Origin: Nodosilinea sp. FACHB-141
GTDB taxonomy: Bacteria > Cyanobacteriota > Cyanobacteriia > Phormidesmidales > Phormidesmidaceae
NCBI RefSeq assembly: GCF_014696135.1
Contig: NZ_JACJPP010000015.1
Location: 186,001-250,000, forward strand
DNA: 64,000 bases
Reading direction: 5' to 3'
In this document: positions 10,428 through 18,292 of the stretch, one piece after another
Position numbering within the stretch: position 1 is the first letter of the stretch
Layout: each line of letters starts with the position of its first letter
The notes under the pieces: model-generated
The model's database searches: none
Seen by the model: only the letters and a program-made list of their open reading frames with translations
What the model was told of the DNA's origin: nothing
Translations under genes and position numbers: made by a program

Positions 10428-12263
10428 CTACTTCACCACAAACTGATAAGGCATCAGCATATAGACGCCACGAGGATCGTTGAGGGCGCGCAGAATTTGA
10501 GCATCGTCAACGAACTGGAGCACCTGAGCCGTCAGCGGGTCATGGGTCTGGGCCTGGGCAACTTCAGTGCTGAAAAAGCCGCGCAAGAACTGCTGCAACT
10601 CGCTGGGTTCAGGATACTCTTGCAGCCGCCAATCGTCGCCCAGCTCGGCCAGCTCGACGGCGGTAGCGATCGCCGCATTCACTCCCCCCAGTTCGTCTAC
10701 CAAGCCTAGATCGAGTGCTGCCTGGCCTGACCACACCCGCCCTTGGGCCAGCTCGGCCACCGCTGGTCGCGTCAGGTCGCGGCCTTCTGCCACCCGGTCG
10801 AGAAAGCTGTCGTAGATGGCATCAACAGAGCGCTGCAAAATCGCCAGTTCGGCTGCCGTTTTAGGTCGGGTGCTGGAGAAAATATCGGCCAGCTCAGAGG
10901 TTTTAACTCCGTCCCAGTTGACCCCCACCTTGGTACCCAGCTCTTCGAGGTTGAGAAAGATGCCGTACACCCCGATGGAGCCGGTGATCGTTGTGGGCTG
11001 GGCCAAAATGGCATCGGCCTGGGAGGCAATCCAGTAGCCGCCGGAGGCCGCCACATTGCCCATTGACACCACCACGGGCTTACCCGCTTCGCGCAACAGC
11101 TGAACTTCGCGCAGAATTACCTCCGAGGCGGTGGCGCTGCCGCCGGGGCTGTTGACCCGTAGCACTACGGCTTTGACCTCGTCGTCCTGGCGCAGCTGGC
11201 GCAGCTGCCGAGCTAGGGTATTGCCCTCGATAATGCCGGTCTGGCTAAAGTCGCCGTCGCCGCCGTCAATGATGGGGCCTTCGGCGTAGACCAGAGCCAC
11301 CTGGTTGTCAGAGCGGCGGCTGGTGAGGGGGTCGTCAACAGTGGCTGCATAGCCCGCTAGGCTGATCTGACGAAAGTCGAGGTCGCTGTCTTCTACCTCC
11401 TCATCCTTTTCGCCGGTCAGCTCCCGCAGGGCGGTGATCACTTCGTCTTCGTAGGCGATCGCATCGGCAAGCTGCTGCGTTTCAGCCTCGGCCCCAAACA
11501 AAAAACCCTTAGTGTTAGCAATATTTTGCAGCTGCTGGGCCGTCAGATCGCGGGGGGCGGCAGCGGTGGTCAGTAGGTTTTGCCACACATCCCCCAGTAG
11601 GCGCTGGGTTTGCTCTCGCTCCTCGGGACTCATAGTGTCGCGAATCAGCGGCTCGACCGCCGACTTGTAACGGCCCACGCGGGTTACCTGCACCCCTACT
11701 CCCAGTTTCTCCAGGGCATCGGCCTGGTACATGGTTTCGGCGTAGAGCCCGTTCATTTCGATCTCCCCAAAGGGGTTGAGATAGATCGTGTCGGCCAGGG
11801 CAGCCACCGCATACTCCCGCTCGCTCCAGGAGATGTCGTAGGCCAAAACTGGTTTGCCCGCGGCCTGAAAGGCCTCGATCGCCGGCTGCATTTCGGTTTG
11901 GCTGGCTAGACCGGCGCCCAGAGCAGTGCTGCCCTTAAGGTAAAGGGCGGTGATGCGATCGTCGGTGGCAGCTTCTTCGAGGGCCAGCACCGCCTGGCGC
12001 AGGGTCAGCTCGCTGGGGACCTGGGTGCCAAACACCAAGGCGCTGGGGTCGATCGCCTCGGGCGAGTCAGGAATCACTGTAGAGAGGTCGTAGACCAGCA
12101 CCGTGTCTTTCTCGACGGTAGGGGCATCGCCTTCTTTGCCCAAACCCGCCACGATCACTCCTACCAGCCCCACCGCCCCCAAGGTGAGCAAAAAGCCCAG
12201 CAGCAAACAGAACAAAATTGACCCGGTCAGGCTGGCCAGGGTGTACTTCAAAAATTGCCGCAT
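10428..12263 (-). CDS. sppA: Signal peptide peptidase SppA, 67 kDa type
   Basis: 611 residues. One N-terminal transmembrane helix (about 8-42) and two peptidase S49 (ClpP-like) repeats. The catalytic lysine lies in GRYKSAVEP (Lys200) of the first repeat and the nucleophile in NVAASGGYW (Ser407) of the second, close to Lys209/Ser409 of E. coli SppA. The double-domain length is that of the 67 kDa form, which degrades cleaved signal peptides in the membrane and in cyanobacteria is linked to thylakoid and phycobilisome acclimation. It is the last gene of a minus-strand run, 32 nt after tatA, so membrane export and signal-peptide clean-up genes sit together. Confidence 0.93.
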   Translation of the reverse strand: MRQFLKYTLASLTGSILFCLLLGFLLTLGAVGLVGVIVAGLGKEGDAPTVEKDTVLVYDLSTVIPDSPEAIDPSALVFGTQVPSELTLRQAVLALEEAATDDRITALYLKGSTALGAGLASQTEMQPAIEAFQAAGKPVLAYDISWSEREYAVAALADTIYLNPFGEIEMNGLYAETMYQADALEKLGVGVQVTRVGRYKSAVEPLIRDTMSPEEREQTQRLLGDVWQNLLTTAAAPRDLTAQQLQNIANTKGFLFGAEAETQQLADAIAYEDEVITALRELTGEKDEEVEDSDLDFRQISLAGYAATVDDPLTSRRSDNQVALVYAEGPIIDGGDGDFSQTGIIEGNTLARQLRQLRQDDEVKAVVLRVNSPGGSATASEVILREVQLLREAGKPVVVSMGNVAASGGYWIASQADAILAQPTTITGSIGVYGIFLNLEELGTKVGVNWDGVKTSELADIFSSTRPKTAAELAILQRSVDAIYDSFLDRVAEGRDLTRPAVAELAQGRVWSGQAALDLGLVDELGGVNAAIATAVELAELGDDWRLQEYPEPSELQQFLRGFFSTEVAQAQTHDPLTAQVLQFVDDAQILRALNDPRGVYMLMPYQFVVK

Positions 12264-12295
12264 GGAGGTAACGCTAAGGGGTTAAGCAAGGCAAA

Positions 12296-12493
12296 CTAGC
12301 GATATACGTCAGCGTCTTCAGCGTCTTCGTAGGTGTCTATAGCCGCGTCGTCGGGGGTCTGACTCATCTCTTCTTTAAAGCCGCGCAGGGTTTTGCCGAG
12401 GGCGCTGCCCAGTTCAGGGATTTTCTTGGGGCCGAAAATCAGTACGGCCACTCCGATGACGAGAACGACTTCAGTCCAGCCGAGGTTAAACAT
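12296..12493 (-). CDS. tatA: Sec-independent translocase TatA/Hcf106-type subunit
   Basis: 65 residues. It starts with the TatA hallmark of a short hydrophobic helix beginning FNLGWTEVVLVIGVAVLIFG, followed by the FGPKKIPELG hinge and an amphipathic helix (GSALGKTLRGFKEEM), then an acidic tail. It forms the pore of the twin-arginine export system for folded proteins. It lies 32 nt upstream of sppA, and one Tat substrate candidate is visible in this window (the LD-carboxypeptidase at 23097-24137). Confidence 0.92.
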   Translation of the reverse strand: MFNLGWTEVVLVIGVAVLIFGPKKIPELGSALGKTLRGFKEEMSQTPDDAAIDTYEDAEDADVYR

Positions 12494-12543
12494 GGCGCTA
12501 GGGAGGGTGGAGGTTTGTCTAACTATACAGCCTAGGGCTAGAG

Positions 12544-12572
12544 GCCGGGGTAGAGGCGACTAGCACCCCGGC
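12544..12572. terminator. GC-rich stem-loop between aminotransferase and tatA
   Basis: Arms GCCGGGGT (12544-12551) and ACCCCGGC (12565-12572) with a 13-nt loop, just past the aminotransferase stop. T-residues follow it on the plus strand rather than the minus strand, so as a minus-strand terminator it is weak; it may only attenuate transcription between the coupled pair and tatA-sppA. Confidence 0.4.
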
Positions 12573-12582
12573 TTTTCGAGGC

Positions 12583-13785
12583 CTACACCGTCGCTGTTTC
12601 GGGGGCGAAGCGGAAGCCGGCCTGGCGAATGCGATCCATGGCGACGGCGAGGCGATCGCACTCGGCAATCAGGCTGACGCGAATGTAGCCCTCTCCGCCG
12701 GGACCAAAAGCGTTGCCGGGGGTGACCACCACCCCAGTTTCCTGCAGCACTGAGAGGGCAAAGTCTGTGGAGGTGCTGTCGGGGGGGCAGGGCACCCACA
12801 AGTACATCGTGGCCTGGGGTTTGTCCACCGTCCAGCCCAGGGAGGCAAACTCGTCGATCAAAAAGTCGCGCCGCGATGAATAGCGCTGCTGCACTTCTTC
12901 TAGATAGTGGTCGGGTAGCGACAGGGCCGTTTCCGCCGCCCGCTGCAGAGCCGCAAAAATGCCGTAGTCGAGGTTGGTTTTGAGGGTGCGGAGGCCCTGA
13001 ATAATGTGGGAGTTGCCCACCACAAAGCCTACCCGCCAGCCGGCCATGTTGTAGGTCTTCGACAGGGTGTGAAACTCAACCCCAACCTCCTTGCCGCCGG
13101 GAATCTCCAGTAGGCTGGTGGGCTGGTAGCCATCAAAGGCCAGCTCAGCATAGCAGAGGTCATGCACCAGCAAAATCTGGTAGCGGTGGGCAAACTCCAC
13201 CGCAGCCTCAAAGAACTCGCGAGGGGCCGTGGCAGCGGTGGGGTTGTTGGGGTAGTTAAAGAACAGCGCCTTAGCCCGCTGGGCCACCTCCACCGGAATG
13301 GCGTCGAAGTCGATTAGCCAATTGTTGGCGGCGGTGAGGTGCAGGTTGTAGATTTCGGCTCCGGCGATCGCCGGGCCGCGAAAGTGGGCCGGGTAGGCCG
13401 GAGTCGGCACTAGTACCAGATCGCCGGGGTTAATAAACGCCATGGCTAGGTGGGTAATGCCCTCTTTAGAGCCCAGCAGGGGCAGGGCCTCGGCGGTGGG
13501 GTCGAGGGCCACGCCGTAGCGGCGACCATACCAGTCGGTGATGGCGGTGCGGAAGCTGGCGGTGCCTTCAAAGGGCGGGTAGCCGTGGGTGGCGGCGTCG
13601 CCGATCGCCGCGCGGGCGGCCTCCACTACGGGGGCCGGGGTGGGGCCATCGGGGTTGCCCATGCCCAGGTCAATCAGGTCAAGTCCCTGCTCGCGGGCGC
13701 GGGCCTTGAGTTCATCCAGGCGGGCAAACACGTAGGGGGGCAGGGCGCTAAGGCGGTGGGCGGTGGGCATCCAGTCGAGGGTCAT
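12583..13785 (-). CDS. Class I PLP aminotransferase (Asp / LL-DAP aminotransferase-like)
   Basis: 400 residues, fold-type I aminotransferase. Seen: DLGMGNPDGPTP near the N-terminus, GSKEGI around 105, FFNYPNNPTAA, the PLP-contacting HDLCYAEL, and the Schiff-base lysine in HTLSKTYNMAGWRVGF (Lys243), followed by RVSLIAE with the substrate carboxylate Arg. This is close to the aspartate/LL-diaminopimelate aminotransferase-like group widespread in cyanobacteria. It overlaps the upstream dehydrogenase stop by 4 nt (ATGA), so the two proteins are probably made in equal amounts and may act in one pathway. The exact amino donor and acceptor cannot be read from sequence. Confidence 0.85.
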   Translation of the reverse strand: MTLDWMPTAHRLSALPPYVFARLDELKARAREQGLDLIDLGMGNPDGPTPAPVVEAARAAIGDAATHGYPPFEGTASFRTAITDWYGRRYGVALDPTAEALPLLGSKEGITHLAMAFINPGDLVLVPTPAYPAHFRGPAIAGAEIYNLHLTAANNWLIDFDAIPVEVAQRAKALFFNYPNNPTAATAPREFFEAAVEFAHRYQILLVHDLCYAELAFDGYQPTSLLEIPGGKEVGVEFHTLSKTYNMAGWRVGFVVGNSHIIQGLRTLKTNLDYGIFAALQRAAETALSLPDHYLEEVQQRYSSRRDFLIDEFASLGWTVDKPQATMYLWVPCPPDSTSTDFALSVLQETGVVVTPGNAFGPGGEGYIRVSLIAECDRLAVAMDRIRQAGFRFAPETATV

Positions 13786-14969
13786 GGCTGCACCTCCGGG
13801 GCAACACTAGAGGACGAACGGGCAGGGGCAGAGGCGCGGGTCTTTTCGCGCAGTTCAGGACACAGGGGCGACACCATAGCCGCCATTACCGCTTCGGGGG
13901 TGACGGTAAACGGCAGGTGGTGAATGTCAGATCCCTCGCGGCAGGCAAACTCGGCCACCTGCTGAAGCTGGCTTAGGGTGATGTCTCCCAAGCCCAGATC
14001 AGCTAGGGTTTGGGGCAATCCTGCCGCTTGATAAAAGGGCAACAGCTGCTGCCGCGCGGCCCGAGCCAGGGAAGCGTTGCCCCCCATCTCTTCTAGGCGC
14101 AGCTGCACTAAAATGCCGTAGGCTACCTTCTCGCCGTGGAGAATGCCGTGGCTGGCGGGTAGCTGAGTCAGGCCGTTGTGTACGGCGTGGGCCGCCACGG
14201 TACGGCACTGGGCGCCGCCAATACCCCCTACAACCCCAGCCAGCAGCACCGTAGCATCTACGACCTCCTGCCAGTCAAGGCCACCCCACTGGTGCAGGGC
14301 CGCCGGGGTTTTTTGCAGCAGAATGTCGCGCAGTACCCGCGCCTGCTGCACCGCTGCCACCATCAGGGTCTGCTGGCTCGTGCCACTGCTGATCGCAGCC
14401 TCATACCACTTAGCCAAGCCATCGCCAATGCCCGCTACTAAAGTACGTCGAGGGGCGGTGCGAATTAGGGCATAGTCCAGAATTAGCAGATTGGGGCAGG
14501 TGTTTAGGGACACGTCGTAGCGGAAGGCCCCCTGGTCGGAGTACACATTCGACAGAGCGGTCCAGGCGGCACAGGTAGCGCCCGAGGTGGGCACCGTCAC
14601 AACTGGTTGATTGAGATGGTGGGCCAGCAGCTTAGCGGCATCGAGCGCTTTGCCACCGCCTATGCCAATCACCACATCGGCTTGGTGATCGGTGGCAGCA
14701 GAGTGTAGGTGGGCCAGGGTCGCTTCACTACAGTCGTGACCGTAGGTTACTGTTTGAGTCGCTAGACCCGCTTCGCTTAGGACCTCAACTAGAGGAGCAG
14801 CTAGCTTCAGGCTGTGGCTGCCGCCGACAATCAGAGGACGCTGCCCCAGTCGGGCGATTTGCGCAGCGATCCCTCTAGAAATCGCTGCTTCCTGGGCCGT
14901 CAAAATGCCGTCTCCCCGAACAACCTGGGCCGGAGCGATGGCAAGGGTGGGTAGTTGAGCGGTGGTCAT
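13782..14969 (-). CDS. Iron-containing alcohol dehydrogenase family (glycerol-dehydrogenase-like)
   Basis: 395 residues. The nucleotide-binding GIGGGKALDAAK motif lies near 102-113, then VPTSGATCAAWT; metal-site regions are GIGDGLAKWYEA and the His-containing AAHAVHNGL and HGILHGEKVAYG. This is the group III metal-dependent polyol dehydrogenase fold (GldA-like). The C-terminal 20 residues are a Ser/Ala/Pro-rich tail. The stop overlaps the start of the aminotransferase by 4 nt, a conserved style of coupling, which suggests oxidation of an alcohol to a carbonyl followed by transamination. That pathway is inference only. Confidence 0.82.
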   Translation of the reverse strand: MTTAQLPTLAIAPAQVVRGDGILTAQEAAISRGIAAQIARLGQRPLIVGGSHSLKLAAPLVEVLSEAGLATQTVTYGHDCSEATLAHLHSAATDHQADVVIGIGGGKALDAAKLLAHHLNQPVVTVPTSGATCAAWTALSNVYSDQGAFRYDVSLNTCPNLLILDYALIRTAPRRTLVAGIGDGLAKWYEAAISSGTSQQTLMVAAVQQARVLRDILLQKTPAALHQWGGLDWQEVVDATVLLAGVVGGIGGAQCRTVAAHAVHNGLTQLPASHGILHGEKVAYGILVQLRLEEMGGNASLARAARQQLLPFYQAAGLPQTLADLGLGDITLSQLQQVAEFACREGSDIHHLPFTVTPEAVMAAMVSPLCPELREKTRASAPARSSSSVAPEVQP

Positions 14970-15015
14970 AGGCCGAGAGAGGGTGGATAAGTAGGTTTAT
15001 TAGGTGTAGATGGGC

Positions 15016-15528
15016 TTAGCTTGGGGTAGGGAGCTGGGACCAGGAATCGCGGTTGATCTGTACCTGGAACGGTTCCTCTGAGCCCTTGGGAGTGGGCTGA
15101 ATTTGGCCTAAGTAGAGCAGTCGAGAGATGCCACCAGGGTTATGGACAACCGTGCGGGCGCGAATGGTGGCGACCTGCCCTGGCAGACCTAGGCGGTAGG
15201 GCTTAAACAGATTGCTGGCGGCCTGGTGCAGGGTAGCGTCTAGCGTCTCAGGGGTGATGGCCGGCGGCACCGTAATCACAATTTGGCTAGCCCCGGAGTC
15301 GTAAACCGTTGTGTAAGGAATGGCACCGGGCACGGCAGTGCGGCTGAAGGGCTCAAAGCTCAGACCCAGCAGACCAACGGTGAGCACGGCAGCAAACCCC
15401 GTTGCCCCCACCAGGCGAAAACGTAGGCCCCACTTCAGCCCAAAGGCCAGCGCCGTCAGCGCTGCCAGGGCTAGAGTGCCAATGCCAGCCCACTGGGTGG
15501 CAGTTAAAAATTCAGCGGGGCTGAGCAT
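15016..15528 (-). CDS. Ycf51-family (DUF2518) membrane protein
   Basis: 170 residues. Two transmembrane helices at about 14-32 and 38-57 (GTLALAALTALAFGLKWGLRFRLVGATGF...), then a soluble domain with YTTVYDSGASQIVITVPP, LFKPYRLGLPG and an NPGGISRLLYLGQ stretch. This order and the WGIRFRLVG-like loop match Ycf51, a protein of cyanobacteria and some plastids whose role is not settled. It lies 46 nt upstream of the dehydrogenase on the same strand and could share its transcript. Confidence 0.8.
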   Translation of the reverse strand: MLSPAEFLTATQWAGIGTLALAALTALAFGLKWGLRFRLVGATGFAAVLTVGLLGLSFEPFSRTAVPGAIPYTTVYDSGASQIVITVPPAITPETLDATLHQAASNLFKPYRLGLPGQVATIRARTVVHNPGGISRLLYLGQIQPTPKGSEEPFQVQINRDSWSQLPTPS

Positions 15529-15984
15529 GGTGCGATCGCATCCTTATAGACTGAGACGGTCAGAGTATCCAAGATATCGCAGAAGCCCTTGGCCCAATCA
15601 GGAAAAGCGTTCCCTTGCAGCGATGGAGTCCAGACCCATAGCTATCCCAGAACCACGGTCCTGGTATCTAGCAATACCCTTCAATACCCGATCCTATCAG
15701 CAGTTTTCCAGTCTTTGCGGAGCAGGGCCACAACTGGAGGCGGTGGCGCAGCCTCTCCGGAGGAGAATCGCGGTGGTCGAACAGGCAGTAGCACAGCCTT
15801 TCCGGGGAGAATCGCGATCGCCATCACCGCTGCTCCAACCAGGCTGAATGAGAGCCGCAAACCCCTTCCTTAGCTACCTCTATATTCCACCTCACCTCAC
15901 CATCAAAACTCAATAAATTAGGTTGTAAACCTACCCAAGACAGGGTAAAACTTGAAGCCGTAGCAATAAACAACGGCGGCAGCG
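15529..15984. other. Divergent intergenic region with a degenerate direct repeat
   Basis: 456 bases between divergent genes. Around 15742-15825 a stretch ending in GGAGGAGAATCGCGGT is repeated about 50-55 bases later as GGGGAGAATCGCGATCGC, each preceded by an AGCCT(C/T)TCCGG word. Open frames here carry no family signature. I read it as non-coding. Confidence 0.4.
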
Positions 15985-16566
15985 ATGACACAGGTAGCAG
16001 ATATGGTCATGGGTAAATGGCGACGGGGCATGGGCCGGGCAGTGCTTTTGTTGCCGCTGCTGCTGTTCGGCTGTGGGTCATCTAAGGTCGCCCAGTGCAA
16101 CCAGCTCGCTGAAGTGGTCAACCAAACCCAAGGCTTTATGCAGGAGTTTGAAGCCGAGATCCAAACCTTTAGCGAGAGCGCCGCCCAGGTCAAAAATCTA
16201 GACGACATCAAGCTAGCCGCCAGCCAGTACACCACTGCCGTCGATAAAGTAGTCACCAACCTAGACGGGCTGGTCGGTGATCTCCAGTCCACTACTTTAC
16301 GGGACGAAGACCTCAGCAAGTTTAGGGACGACTATGTAGGGGTTGTGCAGGGCTTCAGCACCGCCCTCACCGATGCCCGAGAAGCCATGGATCTCGTGGT
16401 GCAGGTCGAGACAGAGGCCGAGCTACCCGCCAAAATCGAAGAATCTCAGCAGCAAACCATGACAGCGGTATCTTCCATCGAGACCCTCTCCCAAACCGAA
16501 TCGCAGTTAATTACTGAGGTCAACGGCTATTGCGGTGCTGCCCAGCCCGCCGATACTGGATCGTAG
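15985..16566 (+). CDS. Putative lipoprotein, function unknown
   Basis: 193 residues from ATG 15985, though ATG 16009 or 16030 would give a more typical signal peptide. Arg-rich n-region (KWRRGMGR), hydrophobic core LLLPLLLFGC and a lipobox cysteine, so it is probably a lipoprotein. The mature part is predicted helical, Gln/Glu/Asp-rich with regular hydrophobic spacing, consistent with a coiled-coil or helical bundle, and ends in NGYCGAAQP. I do not recognise the family. It is the only gene between the Ycf51 promoter region and hetR. Confidence 0.65.
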   Translation: MTQVADMVMGKWRRGMGRAVLLLPLLLFGCGSSKVAQCNQLAEVVNQTQGFMQEFEAEIQTFSESAAQVKNLDDIKLAASQYTTAVDKVVTNLDGLVGDLQSTTLRDEDLSKFRDDYVGVVQGFSTALTDAREAMDLVVQVETEAELPAKIEESQQQTMTAVSSIETLSQTESQLITEVNGYCGAAQPADTGS

Positions 16567-17175
16567 TCTTGTTTGCAGGGCCGATTTTGCGACCTGTAAC
16601 CATTTTGGTGGAATAGCCACACCCAGCATTGAGCCGCCTAGAGCTGGGGGTTATTTCCCAGGCTTTAGGCTTCAGCGATCGCCTAGGTATACATACGGAT
16701 AAATTCATGCCCAAATCAGGCTGAATGGAGACTGACTCCAATTTCCTGACTGGAGACGATTAACTTCTGAGCATTTTGCTCCCTAATATGAAGCATTTTC
16801 TTCAACTAAACCTATACTTTGAATTCTGATTAAACCCGCCAATTTAGAAAGCCGCAAGAGCTGTGAGCTTGGGCTATGTTAGGGCATAGCAGCGCTCTAC
16901 AGCTAAAGGCTGAGGCTTTGGAGCACACTGTGTGCTTAGACCAAATCAGGTTAGCTCTGCAAAGGCGGGCGGGCAAATGGTGCTTGATGCTTTTTACTCA
17001 ATGCTTACCTGCCCAGTGCTTATGGCGGGTTTCTAAATCATTGAGCAAGGCGATTTTAAGCAGCTCAAGCGCGGTTGTTTTGACCTAAGTAGCCATCATC
17101 GTCACCTTGGTGTTATCGGTAAGTTACTGAGGCTAAAAATTCTGTAATTTACCTAGTCTGAGTAATTTTTATCCT
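16567..17175. other. Long leader region upstream of hetR
   Basis: About 610 bases, AT-richer than the neighbours, with no credible gene; a 70-codon frame at 16876-17088 has no family features. I looked in both strands for a short frame ending in RGSGR or RGTGR (PatS/PatX type) and found none. The last 60 bases carry a pair of palindromic words (separate entry). Confidence 0.5.
17119..17152. promoter_or_regulatory. Paired GTAANTTAC palindromes upstream of hetR
   Basis: GTAAGTTAC at 17119-17127 and GTAATTTAC at 17144-17152, 25 bp centre to centre, end 23 bp before the GTG start of hetR. They do not fit the NtcA consensus GTA-N8-TAC. They could be a dimer operator or overlap the core promoter; direct evidence is lacking. 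Confidence 0.35.
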
Positions 17176-18105
17176 GTGACCCACCCGTCCCAAGTTCCGC
17201 CTGATTTGAAAGATGATTTGCTGCGAGCCGTAGACAGTAGCCCCGCAGACTGGATTTTGCTAAACCTTGCCCTCAGCACGATGAAAATGGGCGGGCACCG
17301 CTACGGAGCCTTTTTAGACGCCGCCACCACCGCCGCTAAACTGGCGATCTACAGCACCTTCGTCGAACAGGGCAACAATATTCGCAAGACGGGGTTTTTG
17401 TACCACGTTGAACCCAAACGGGTCAAAGCCATAGTGCAAGAGATTCAGGTCGCCCTGGCGGAGGGGCAGAGCCTCAAGGTACTCAATTCAAAGGAGCCCT
17501 ACTATCTCATTGCCCTGCCTTTTCTCTGGCAAGAGCACTTTCCCTGTCCCCCTGGTGCGGCACGGGTGCGATTGCAGGGGCTGACCCCCGGCGAGCGCAA
17601 GACCATCGAAGAAAGCCTGCCCTCGAGCGCCCCTCGAGCGCGCATCTTAGACCAGGTTGAGTTCGCCGAGCTGATGGAGCTGCTCCATCATATGTCGCAG
17701 GAGGAACTGCCCTCCAGCCAGCGCATGCCCTTCAGCGATGCTTTGATGTTGCACATCAAGTTTCGGCTGCTGCACTCCGGTACCGTGATTCAAATTGACT
17801 CTCCCCTGGTGGATATTCCGCTGTATGCCCTGGCTAGCGAGTCCTATTCACCCAAGGGGGAGCAGGAGCGAGTCTTTGCCATGATCGACGACGTGGCCAG
17901 ATTCTTTAGCCTACTGCAAGCCTGGGTGCGAGAAGATGAGGGCGTGCTGCGGGGGGTAGAGGTGTTTGATGTTGCCCCCCAAGATCGCAAGGCCGCTTTA
18001 GAAGAACTTGATGCCATGCTGCGTGCCTGGGCCGACAAGTATCACCAGGATGGTGGTCTGCCCATGGTGCTGCAATTTGCCGCAGGCCGCCGCGAGTACG
18101 AGTAA
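17176..18105 (+). CDS. hetR: HetR-family developmental regulator
   Basis: 309 residues, against 299 in Anabaena HetR. The N-terminal DNA-binding core is clear: STMKMGGHRYGAFLDAA, TTAAKLAIYSTFVEQG, HVEPKRVKAIVQEIQ. The flap and hood regions follow, and the C-terminus WADKYHQDGGLPMVLQ matches. Compared from memory with Anabaena HetR, Cys48 is Leu56 and Ser152 is Gln160 here, while Ser179 (Ser187), Arg223 (Arg232), Glu253 (Glu262) and Asp256 (Asp265) are kept; the last three are the known PatS-peptide contacts. There is a one-residue insertion near 211. Start is GTG 17176, with no strong ribosome site. In heterocystous strains HetR is the master activator of heterocyst formation; non-heterocystous filaments also carry it with less clear roles. 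It is followed 187 bp later by crtD. Confidence 0.93.
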   Translation: MTHPSQVPPDLKDDLLRAVDSSPADWILLNLALSTMKMGGHRYGAFLDAATTAAKLAIYSTFVEQGNNIRKTGFLYHVEPKRVKAIVQEIQVALAEGQSLKVLNSKEPYYLIALPFLWQEHFPCPPGAARVRLQGLTPGERKTIEESLPSSAPRARILDQVEFAELMELLHHMSQEELPSSQRMPFSDALMLHIKFRLLHSGTVIQIDSPLVDIPLYALASESYSPKGEQERVFAMIDDVARFFSLLQAWVREDEGVLRGVEVFDVAPQDRKAALEELDAMLRAWADKYHQDGGLPMVLQFAAGRREYE

Positions 18106-18292
18106 AGCGTTAGTTTGCAATCTAGGCCTTAACCCAGTGGCTATGGTCGAAGCGAGGCATTTGAGGATGGGTGAGCCCGCTCGACTCAACCTGACACCTC
18201 GCAGCCAGTGAACTCCACCCTCACCCAAAAAATCGGCCAATCTCACCCCCAGGTTGAGTTAAGCTTAAAATATCATAAAGAAATGTAACGCT

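Noticed and set aside
16876-17088. 70-codon plus frame upstream of hetR
   Set aside because: No ribosome site, no family features, and no RGSGR-like ending that would make it a PatS/PatX candidate.
18143-18211. Short frame downstream of hetR (MVEARHLRMGEP...) as a possible peptide regulator
   Set aside because: The C-terminus is LTPRSQ, not an RGSGR/RGTGR type, and it is only part of a longer open shadow frame.
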